Assembly (NCBI GenBank): GCA_905212215.1
Contig: CAJMDR010000117.1
Coordinates: 1-6,771 of the forward strand
DNA length: 6,771 nt
Source of the DNA: an uncultured Porphyromonadaceae bacterium
GTDB taxonomy: Bacteria; Bacteroidota; Bacteroidia; Bacteroidales; Muribaculaceae
Reading direction: 5' to 3'
The notes under the pieces are model-generated. The model saw nothing but the letters and a program-made list of their open reading frames with translations, was not told where the DNA came from and did not search any database. Below, in pieces: positions 1-5,544 of the stretch. A program made the position numbers and the translations under genes. Position 1 is the stretch's first letter. Each line of letters opens with the position of its first letter.

Positions 1-955
1 GCTCGAACACGCTGGCCTGCGCTTCCCGCGGGATACCGATGCCGTTGTCGGCCACGGTTAGGGAGCAGTGTCCGTCCCGGTTGCAGGTGGTGATGATTTG
101 TACCTTGCCGCCCGGGCGGTTGTAGCGGATGGCATTGTCGCACAGGTTCTGGCACAGTTCATCCAGCAGCGCGCGGCTGCCCAGCACCGGGGCGCTTTCG
201 CCCAGATAAGTCAGGGAGATATAGGCGCGGCGGGCGTTCAGTTTCTGGCGCTCCACACACTCCTTGGCAACCTCCAAAAGGTCTACCGTTTCCATTACGG
301 GGGTGTCCCCGGTCTCGCTTACAGTGTCCAACTTGGAAAGCTGCAAAATATCGTTGACCAGCTGGATCATGCGGGTGGCCTCGCTGTGGATCTTGCGGCC
401 GAAATCCGGCACATCCTCCGGCTTTGCAATGCCGGTCTCGATCAACTCTGCATAGCCGGAAATGCTGGTCAGCGGGGTCTTGAGCTCATGGCTGACATTG
501 GCAGTAAACTCCTGCCGCATTTTCTCGTTGTTTTCTCGCAGAATGCGGTCGGAGTGGATGCTCTCTGCAAAGGGGATCAGTTCCCGGTAGGGCACATTTT
601 CCTGAATGTGATCCAGATCCTCAGTCATGTTCAGCACCGGCTGTACCAGTGCTTTGGTCAGCAGGGCGGCCAGCGGGCGGTACGCTTCGGGCAGGTCGGG
701 ACCGTCGGTGTGCTCGGCCTCTTCGAGCTGCATGGTGATGCGCTTGCGCGTGCGGCGCGAAATGATGCGCTGCTTGGAGAGGTTCTGCCCGAAGAAGAAA
801 TAGAAGACCAGCCCGACCACGGGGGCCAGTACCAGCACGACGATCCACGGCAGGGTCTTCAGCGGATTCCGGTTTTCGGTGATGATGACCAGAATGATGC
901 CGAGGATCGTGACCGAGTATACGACCAGGAAGAAGTATGTCAGTATTTGTTGCAT
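1..955 (-). CDS. Chimeric frame: cardiolipin synthase N-terminus joined to sensor histidine kinase (partial, runs off left edge)
   Basis: Continuous open frame from ATG at 955 to the window edge, 318 residues visible. Residues 1 to ~100 match the PLDc_N membrane region of Bacteroidetes cardiolipin synthase: two hydrophobic segments (~4-26 and ~36-56), the signature ENRNPLKTLPWI, then FFFGQNLSKQR and a basic and acidic linker ending AYRPLAALLTK. The two HKD phospholipase D motifs that should follow are absent. From ~residue 101 it becomes a histidine kinase: SHELKTP H-box at 155-161 (phospho-acceptor His156), N-box DELCQNLCDNAIRYN at 265-279 and G1 box DNGIGIP at 303-309. The G2 region lies beyond the edge. 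The kinase half is Cys-containing with Firmicutes-like style, whereas the N-terminus looks Bacteroidales, like the DUF4837 gene 40 bp upstream. Domain calls are firm. Whether this is one real gene is doubtful: an assembly chimera is my preferred reading, a genuine fusion of a two-TM anchor to a kinase core the alternative. Confidence 0.75.
   Translation of the reverse strand, partial: MQQILTYFFLVVYSVTILGIILVIITENRNPLKTLPWIVVLVLAPVVGLVFYFFFGQNLSKQRIISRRTRKRITMQLEEAEHTDGPDLPEAYRPLAALLTKALVQPVLNMTEDLDHIQENVPYRELIPFAESIHSDRILRENNEKMRQEFTANVSHELKTPLTSISGYAELIETGIAKPEDVPDFGRKIHSEATRMIQLVNDILQLSKLDTVSETGDTPVMETVDLLEVAKECVERQKLNARRAYISLTYLGESAPVLGSRALLDELCQNLCDNAIRYNRPGGKVQIITTCNRDGHCSLTVADNGIGIPREAQASVFE
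640..665 (-). other. Probable chimera or fusion junction between cardiolipin synthase and histidine kinase sequence
   Basis: On the minus strand the protein changes family between residues ~97 and ~106. To the right of this point it reads as a cardiolipin synthase (family members usually continue LLT-x-x-NQA and enter the first phospholipase D domain). To the left it reads as the linker before a histidine kinase DHp domain (VLNMTEDLDHI). The reading frame is kept, which happens one time in three by chance. The exact base cannot be fixed from the sequence alone, because a short stretch (LTKALVQPV) could belong to either parent. That would also fit a microhomology join. Confidence 0.65.
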
Positions 956-995
956 GCGGGTTTCTTCTTCGGTGCGTGCCGCTGCCGGGCGGGCT

Positions 996-2021
996 CTATT
1001 GCCGCTGCTCTTCCTGCGGGGCTTCCGCGGCGGGGAATTTTACCAGGTAGAGCAGGTGCTCCACGCCGCGCATGTAGTTGCGTTTGGGGTTTTTGGGCGA
1101 GTAGATGTAGCAGTCGAGCGTGAAGACGCGGTTGGTCGCCGTGTCGACGGTCGTGTAGCTTACGAACGGGCCGCCCATGAAATCGCCGTGCACGTCCCAG
1201 AAGCCGCGCATCTCGCACCAGAGGCGCCCCTCCATGCGGAACATGCGGAAATCGGGCGCGAAGGCGTCGGAGGTGGTCATGTATGAACCGTCCGACGGGC
1301 CGGGAATGCGGGCGGCGAACTTGTTGCGGGCGGCGAGCAGTGCCCCGGGCGAAAGCGACTCCTTGCCCTCGTAGGGGTAAGAGTAGATGAAGAAGCCCTG
1401 GCTGGCCGTGGGGTATTCGTAGCGCGCCCACAGGAAATCGGGTTCGTTCGCGGCAAGCGCATAGCCTTTCGGCACGTTCATCTCGACCCCGAAGTTTTTC
1501 AGAATGGCGTCGTGTATGCCCTTCTCGTTGAATTTCTCCGCGTATTTGATGGCGCGGTCGCGCTCGGCATTTTCGAGGGCGAGGACGATGTTCCCGCGGT
1601 TGGCCGAGAGGAACGCCGTGATCGACTTGTCGTTGGGCCCCATGAGCGTCATCACGATCTGGGGGTCGGACGTCACGTTGTACTGGACGGCGACGCTGGA
1701 CTCGGTGAGCGTGGGGTCTTTGAGTACCTTGAGGATGTTGCGGTGGTCGGCGACCATGCCCGTGAACCCGCGTTCGGTGACGCGCAGCACGTCGAACAAC
1801 GGTTCGGTCTGGTTGAGGTAGGGGATCGGTGCCGTGAATATCGCGCGCAGCGTATCGCCCACCTCGCCCGTCCACTCCTGCTGCGGGCAGACGACGATCA
1901 GCTCGTAGGGAGCGCCTTGTGCGGTTTTGAGCCGCGAATCGGTCAGTGTCCTGAATGCCTTGCAACCTGCCATCGTTGCGACGACGGCCGCGGCCAGCGC
2001 GATACGGAAGATAGTTTTCAT
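996..2021 (-). CDS. DUF4837 family lipoprotein
   Basis: 341-residue protein of unknown function, of a family known mainly from Bacteroidetes. The start at 2021 gives a lipoprotein signal: Lys2, Arg6, a hydrophobic Ala/Val stretch and a lipobox ending MAGC with the lipidated Cys at residue 20. A longer frame starting at 2126 would cross the promoter and the divergent gene's start, so it is rejected. Family-typical features include an early YELIVVCPQQEW segment, PGPSDGSYMTT in the middle and RGFWDVHGDFMGGPFVS with NPKRNYMRGVEHLLYL near the C-terminus. It probably sits on the inner face of the outer membrane or in the periplasm. It lies 40 bp upstream of the cardiolipin synthase start, so the two would form a minus-strand pair in the parent genome. 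Codon use is GC-rich with Ile mostly ATC (11 of 15 by hand count, ATA 2), unlike the plus-strand genes. The family call is secure; the function is unknown. Confidence 0.9.
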   Translation of the reverse strand: MKTIFRIALAAAVVATMAGCKAFRTLTDSRLKTAQGAPYELIVVCPQQEWTGEVGDTLRAIFTAPIPYLNQTEPLFDVLRVTERGFTGMVADHRNILKVLKDPTLTESSVAVQYNVTSDPQIVMTLMGPNDKSITAFLSANRGNIVLALENAERDRAIKYAEKFNEKGIHDAILKNFGVEMNVPKGYALAANEPDFLWARYEYPTASQGFFIYSYPYEGKESLSPGALLAARNKFAARIPGPSDGSYMTTSDAFAPDFRMFRMEGRLWCEMRGFWDVHGDFMGGPFVSYTTVDTATNRVFTLDCYIYSPKNPKRNYMRGVEHLLYLVKFPAAEAPQEEQRQ

Positions 2022-2046
2022 AGCCGGTCTGGAATTGAATCTACTA

Positions 2047-2054
2047 CAAATATA
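2047..2054 (-). promoter_or_regulatory. Bacteroidetes-type -7 box for the DUF4837 gene
   Basis: Read on the minus strand this is TATATTTG, a perfect match to the TAnnTTTG -7 element of the Bacteroidetes primary sigma factor. It lies 25 bp upstream of the ATG at 2021, which leaves a leader of roughly 20 bases. I see no clear TTTG -33 element about 20 bp further upstream. Confidence 0.6.
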
Positions 2055-2086
2055 GTTATATTTTTCGGAAAAGCGCGGAATTTCAC

Positions 2087-2094
2087 TATTTTTG
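2087..2094 (+). promoter_or_regulatory. Bacteroidetes-type -7 box for the plus-strand gene cluster
   Basis: TATTTTTG matches TAnnTTTG exactly. A weak -33-like TTTC sits at 2063-2066, 20 bases upstream, within the usual spacing. The box ends 16 bp before the ATG at 2111, so transcription would begin about 10 bases ahead of the start codon and the leader would be very short. This is the only promoter-like sequence I find ahead of the tightly spaced plus-strand genes. Confidence 0.6.
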
Positions 2095-2110
2095 CCTGGA
2101 ATAAGCAGCC

Positions 2111-2746
2111 ATGCGTTTAAAACCACCGAAAATAATCCGGCGCCTGATGCCGGATCTGATCTGGGAGATCGACGACCAGGACGGCGTGTTCCTCACCTTC
2201 GACGACGGCCCTGTACCGGGAGTGACCCCCAAGGTGCTGGACATACTCGACCATTACGGTGCACAGGCCACCTTCTTCATGGTAGGCGATAATGTGCGTC
2301 GTCACCCCGAATTGCTGGAAGAAGTATTACGCCGTGGCCATCAGGTAGGCAACCATACCATGCATCATCTGCAAGGTAGTCAGGTTACCACCAAACGCTA
2401 TCTGCGCGACATCATGGAGGCTCATCAGCTTATTGAGAGTCCGTTGTTCCGGCCGCCGCACGGATGGATGCGGCCGCGCCAGTCAAGAGCTTTACGGAAA
2501 ATGTTCTATCCGGTGATGTACGACCTTGTCACCCGCGATTATTCGTGGCGCCTCACGCCGCAACGGGTGATTGAGAATGTGCAGCGCTATGCCCGGCCGG
2601 GAGCAATAATAGTATTCCATGACTCGGAAAAGGCAAAGCCACGAGTGTTGGAAGCATTGCCCAAAGCATTGGAATGGCTGTTGGAAAACGGTTACAGTTT
2701 TGGTGTCCTCCGGCCGGAAATGATAAGAAAGGGAGACTCCAAATGA
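2111..2746 (+). CDS. Polysaccharide deacetylase, NodB/CE4 family
   Basis: 211-residue single-domain carbohydrate esterase family 4 protein that should remove acetyl groups from an N- or O-acetylated glycan using a divalent metal. All NodB motifs are visible: TFDDGP at 29-34 (Asp31 catalytic base, Asp32 metal ligand), NHTMHH at 81-86 (metal ligands His82 and His86), RPPHG at 114-118, DYSW at 143-146 and FHD at 169-171 (His170 general acid region). The length is that of a bare NodB domain. I see no signal peptide or membrane segment; the N-terminus is short and basic, so the location is uncertain and a cytoplasmic or non-classical placement is possible. First gene of the plus-strand run, with a promoter-like box just upstream and the next gene 16 bp downstream. 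The substrate cannot be told. Codon style seems to shift from GC-rich to more ATA/GTA/TTG-using within its first third. Confidence 0.92.
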   Translation: MRLKPPKIIRRLMPDLIWEIDDQDGVFLTFDDGPVPGVTPKVLDILDHYGAQATFFMVGDNVRRHPELLEEVLRRGHQVGNHTMHHLQGSQVTTKRYLRDIMEAHQLIESPLFRPPHGWMRPRQSRALRKMFYPVMYDLVTRDYSWRLTPQRVIENVQRYARPGAIIVFHDSEKAKPRVLEALPKALEWLLENGYSFGVLRPEMIRKGDSK

Positions 2747-2766
2747 CAGAAAAAGAGGGCGAATGA
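2743..2766 (+). other. Seven-codon ORF bridging two genes through ATGA overlaps
   Basis: ATG at 2743 overlaps the deacetylase stop (ATGA at 2743-2746), encodes MTEKEGE, and its TGA stop at 2764-2766 overlaps the epimerase ATG at 2763 (again ATGA). This arrangement could pass terminating ribosomes from one gene to the next. It is equally likely to be chance; no protein function is claimed. Confidence 0.3.
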
Positions 2767-3797
2767 ATACTATGGAAAAGAAACAAGCGGAGAAAGTGCT
2801 CATAGTAGGAGCCGGAGGCTTCATGGGAAGCTATTTCGTGGAAGAAGGGCTGCGCCGCGGCATGGAAGTATGGGCGGGAGTGCGCAAGAGCACTTCGCGC
2901 GAATATCTGAAAGATGAGCGGCTTAAATTCGTTGTGTTCGACTTCGACGACGAGGCTTCCGTACGCAAGACAATAGCCGGGAACAAGCCGGAAGGTGGCT
3001 GGGATTATATCATCTATAACCTCGGCGCCACCAAGTGTGTGCGATTCTCGGATTTCGCACGCATCAACCATACCTATCTCCGCACTTTCCTCGAAGCCAT
3101 TAAAGCAGAAGAGGCCGTTCCCCGTAAGTTTCTCTATATGAGTTCCCTGTCCGTAATGGGCAAAGGGGACGAGAAAGGCTATACACCATTCCGCGACACC
3201 GACATACCGCATCCCGATACCCGCTACGGCACCTCTAAGCTGAAAGCGGAAATGGAACTGGTGATGAGCGGTATTCCATATATCATATTCCGCCCTACCG
3301 GTATCTATGGTCCCCGCGACAAGGATTATTTTCTGATGCTGGAGAGTCTGGAAAAGAATTTCAATTTCGGTGCAGGATATCGCCGTCAGCAACTCACCTT
3401 CATCTATGGCGAAGACCTTGCCAAGGCCGCTTACGACGCCTTAGAAAAAGCTCCCGTAGGCAACACTTACTTGCTGAGCGAACCACGCAGCTACAGCCAG
3501 AAGGAATACCGCAAGTTAGCGGCGCAGGCATTGGGCAAAAAACATTATATGAACGTGGTTGTGCCGTTGTGGGGAGTTAAGATAGTATCCGCCATAGCAG
3601 GAAAGATAGGGGTTGCTAAGGGAAAGCCCTCTACTCTCAACAGCGACAAATACAATATCATGCGTCAACGCAACTGGCAGGTAGACATCAGCGCGGCGGA
3701 ACGGGACTTCGGATTCCATGCCGACACTTCTCTTGCCGAGGGATTGCGCGAAAGCGTGGAATGGTACCGTAAAGCAGGGTGGCTTAAAGGGAACTGA
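2763..3797 (+). CDS. NAD(P)-dependent extended short-chain dehydrogenase/epimerase
   Basis: 344-residue Rossmann-fold protein of the NAD-dependent epimerase/dehydratase (extended SDR) group. The nucleotide-binding loop GAGGFMG is at 16-22 (GxxGxxG), LGATKCV near 88-93 fits the wall of the cofactor site, SSLSV is at 127-131, and the catalytic pair is YGTSK (Tyr155, Lys159). RPTGIYGPRDKDYF at 177-190 is the usual substrate-side segment of sugar-nucleotide or sterol-type SDRs. The length is normal and no membrane segments are evident. A second possible start is Met4 at 2772; 2763 is kept because it overlaps the preceding mini-ORF. It follows the deacetylase by 16 bp and precedes the DUF4271 gene by 16 bp, a close relationship that recalls Bacteroidales gene order. 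Ile codons are mixed (ATA 7, ATC 8, ATT 2 by hand count). The substrate is unknown, so I would not call it a specific epimerase. Confidence 0.88.
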   Translation: MNTMEKKQAEKVLIVGAGGFMGSYFVEEGLRRGMEVWAGVRKSTSREYLKDERLKFVVFDFDDEASVRKTIAGNKPEGGWDYIIYNLGATKCVRFSDFARINHTYLRTFLEAIKAEEAVPRKFLYMSSLSVMGKGDEKGYTPFRDTDIPHPDTRYGTSKLKAEMELVMSGIPYIIFRPTGIYGPRDKDYFLMLESLEKNFNFGAGYRRQQLTFIYGEDLAKAAYDALEKAPVGNTYLLSEPRSYSQKEYRKLAAQALGKKHYMNVVVPLWGVKIVSAIAGKIGVAKGKPSTLNSDKYNIMRQRNWQVDISAAERDFGFHADTSLAEGLRESVEWYRKAGWLKGN

Positions 3798-3813
3798 GAA
3801 TGCATAATTAGAG

Positions 3814-4653
3814 ATGGCACAGACACAAGGAGCACGACCGACAACGTTAAAGCCGACGGCCCATGCCGCCGACAGCACCGTTGCAGGCAAACTGAAGACT
3901 GACAGTCTGGCTACCGACAGCCTTGCCAAGGACTCCACGGACAGCCTCCATTCCGCTCTTGTGTTTATTCCAGCCGATACTTACCACGAGAGTGAACCAC
4001 GCCATAGCAATGGTTTGCAGACCAGCTCATGGCTGCTGATGGCACTTTTGGTACTTCTTGTCGCAATAGGCCTTAAGTTCCGCCGCTCTACAGGATACAT
4101 AGTAATGCTTGCCCGCGACGTGACCAATACCCGCCGCCGCAACAATATGTTCGATGACACCGTCCGCGAGAGTTCTTTCCTGCTGTTGCTCAACATTGTG
4201 ACACTGCTCAGCGGGGGCATGCTGCTATACCTGGTTCTGAGCGCCGGAACTACGGCAGTTCTTTCCGATGCCGGGCAATGTATGGGAGTAGCACTGGCCT
4301 ACGGGCTGTTCATGTACGGCGCCTACTACCTGTGGGGCAGTATCTTCACCGACCACACGGCACTTGAGGTATGGGTCCGCGGCCATACGGCAGCCCAGGG
4401 ACTGTTAGGGTTCATTCTGTTGCCCCTGAGCCTTGCCGCCATCGCCGACCCCATCATCGCCCCGGAATTAGCCTACACAGGTCTTGGCTTCTTCGCAGTG
4501 TCCAAAATAGTGTTCATTTTCAAGGGAGCACGCATTTTTCTGAACGGTCCTGCCAGCGTTGTGGTGTTTTTTTATTACCTTTGCAATCTGGAAATGGTTC
4601 CGTTGATTTTAGCATATGCAGCAGCCGTCAGTCTGTGTCAGTCAGCAGCCTGA
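3814..4653 (+). CDS. DUF4271 family integral membrane protein
   Basis: 279-residue membrane protein of unknown function in a Bacteroidetes-specific family. A soluble, Asp/Ser/Thr-rich N-terminal ~70 residues precede about six hydrophobic segments at roughly 71-88, 120-142, 156-178, 196-213, 220-237 and 246-275. The C-terminal stretch with KGARIFLNGPAS and FYYLCNLEMVPL is the part that most resembles the family. After the first membrane segment comes a basic loop (RRRNNMF) that should be cytoplasmic. The N-terminal region is longer than in the homologues I recall and contains a degenerate DSL repeat. The gene begins 16 bp after the SDR stop and ends 26 bp before hemD, a DUF4271-HemD adjacency I associate with Bacteroidales. 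The start at 3814 is the only reasonable ATG; an upstream ATG at 3800 stops after three codons. Function unknown. Confidence 0.85.
   Translation: MAQTQGARPTTLKPTAHAADSTVAGKLKTDSLATDSLAKDSTDSLHSALVFIPADTYHESEPRHSNGLQTSSWLLMALLVLLVAIGLKFRRSTGYIVMLARDVTNTRRRNNMFDDTVRESSFLLLLNIVTLLSGGMLLYLVLSAGTTAVLSDAGQCMGVALAYGLFMYGAYYLWGSIFTDHTALEVWVRGHTAAQGLLGFILLPLSLAAIADPIIAPELAYTGLGFFAVSKIVFIFKGARIFLNGPASVVVFFYYLCNLEMVPLILAYAAAVSLCQSAA
3901..3948 (+). repeat. Degenerate 15-bp tandem repeat encoding DSL motifs
   Basis: Within the DUF4271 gene, GACAGTCTGGCTACC is followed directly by GACAGCCTTGCCAAG, then a 9-base GACTCCACG unit and GACAGCCTC. They encode DSLAT-DSLAK-DST-DSL in the extracytoplasmic or cytosolic tail before the first membrane segment. 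A related GACAGCACC lies at 3871. The in-frame units could expand or contract without breaking the frame. Confidence 0.6.
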
Positions 4654-4665
4654 CGGCGACAACAT

Positions 4666-4671
4666 AAGGAG
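4666..4671 (+). promoter_or_regulatory. Shine-Dalgarno site that sets the hemD start
   Basis: AAGGAG lies eight bases before the ATG at 4680. It overlaps the alternative GTG at 4671, so initiation there would place the start codon on the ribosome site itself. It is notable because most starts in this window have no such site, as expected for Bacteroidetes. Confidence 0.65.
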
Positions 4672-4679
4672 TGTTAGAA

Positions 4680-5444
4680 ATGAAGATAAAAAAGATATTG
4701 GTATCGCAGCCTGCCCCGGCGTCTGGCAAATCGCCATACTACGACATAGGGGAGCGCTACGGTGTCGAAATAGTATTCCGACCATTCATCAAAGTGGAAG
4801 GACTTACTGCCAAAGAATTCCGCCAGTCGCGTCTGAACCTTGCCGATTTCACGGCAGTGATTTTCACGGCCCGCACCGGAGTGGACAACTTTTTCCGTCT
4901 TTGTGCCGAGACCCGCGTCACCATACCCCCGACACTGAAATATTTCTGCACCTCAGAGTCATTGGCACTCTACCTGCAGAAGTATGTGGTCTACCGCAAA
5001 CGCAAGATTTTCTTCGGCACGTCGGGCAAGATCAATGACCCACAGCTCATGACGGCCATTGCCAAGAACCATAAGGAGAAGTTCCTTCTCCCCATCAGCG
5101 ATGTGCACAAGGAGAAACAGGAAGACATCGACGCCCTCGACAAGGCAGGCATAGACTACACCAAGGCGGTGATGTACCGTACTGTCAGCAACGATTTCGA
5201 CCCCGACGAGAAGTTAGACTACGACCTGTTGCTCTTCTTCTCTCCCGCCGGCATTGACTCGCTTCGCAAAAATTTCCCTGACTTTGATCAGGAGAAGAAC
5301 GGCATCCGTATCGGTTGCTACGGCACCACCACCGCAAAAGCGGTAGAGGCCGCCGGACTGCATCTGGATCTCAGCGCACCGACGCCGGAATACCCGTCGA
5401 TGACAAGCGCCCTCGACGCCTACCTCAAGAAGCAGCAGGACTGA
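4680..5444 (+). CDS. hemD: Uroporphyrinogen-III synthase (HemD)
   Basis: 254-residue protein matching Bacteroidetes uroporphyrinogen-III synthase, the cytoplasmic enzyme that cyclises hydroxymethylbilane with inversion of ring D in tetrapyrrole (heme, sirohaem, cobalamin) synthesis. Characteristic segments are KKILVSQPAPASGKSPYYD at the start, RPFIKVEGLTAKEF, AVIFTARTGVDNFF, the KYFCTSES and YRKRKIFFGTSGKI stretches, LLFFSPAGIDSL and the C-terminal APTPEYPSMTSALD. The two-lobed HEM4 fold is expected, with few absolutely conserved catalytic residues, so recognition rests on overall pattern. The start at 4680 (MKIKK) is chosen over GTG 4671 because AAGGAG lies eight bases before it and homologues begin with this lysine-rich strand. 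It follows the DUF4271 gene by 26 bp. In several Bacteroidales rnpA follows hemD, as I recall, but here a PEP-synthase-like gene follows after 100 bp. Confidence 0.9.
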   Translation: MKIKKILVSQPAPASGKSPYYDIGERYGVEIVFRPFIKVEGLTAKEFRQSRLNLADFTAVIFTARTGVDNFFRLCAETRVTIPPTLKYFCTSESLALYLQKYVVYRKRKIFFGTSGKINDPQLMTAIAKNHKEKFLLPISDVHKEKQEDIDALDKAGIDYTKAVMYRTVSNDFDPDEKLDYDLLLFFSPAGIDSLRKNFPDFDQEKNGIRIGCYGTTTAKAVEAAGLHLDLSAPTPEYPSMTSALDAYLKKQQD

Positions 5445-5544
5445 CTCCGCAGGGAACTTATCCGCACCGGAGATTGTTACGCTAATGTAGGTTTTTCACA
5501 AGGATGCCTGCGAAAGTAACGACAGACCATGAATTGATTACAGC

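Noticed and set aside
68..1123. Long plus-strand open frame
   Set aside because: It is the antisense of the histidine kinase and cardiolipin synthase frame, has no recognisable domain, and runs across the intergenic gap and the end of DUF4837.
940..1965. Long minus-strand frame with Arg/His-rich protein
   Set aside because: It is an out-of-frame shadow of the DUF4837 gene, caused by GC-rich codons; its composition is unlike a real protein.
1512..2120. Plus-strand frame opposite DUF4837
   Set aside because: It is antisense to the lipoprotein and crosses the divergent promoter region; no family is recognised.
2022..2126. Extended N-terminus for DUF4837 from ATG at 2126
   Set aside because: It would put the lipoprotein signal internally and would span the -7 box and the opposite gene's start codon.
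2553..3392. Minus-strand frame of 279 codons
   Set aside because: It is antisense to the deacetylase and SDR genes, both of which show full catalytic motifs on the plus strand.
5445..5544. Possible promoter TAGGTTTT (5488-5495) or terminator before the receiver-PEP gene
   Set aside because: The box lacks the final G and has no -33 partner. The only inverted repeats (GTTAC/GTAAC, CTCCG/CGGAG) have 5-bp stems and large loops.
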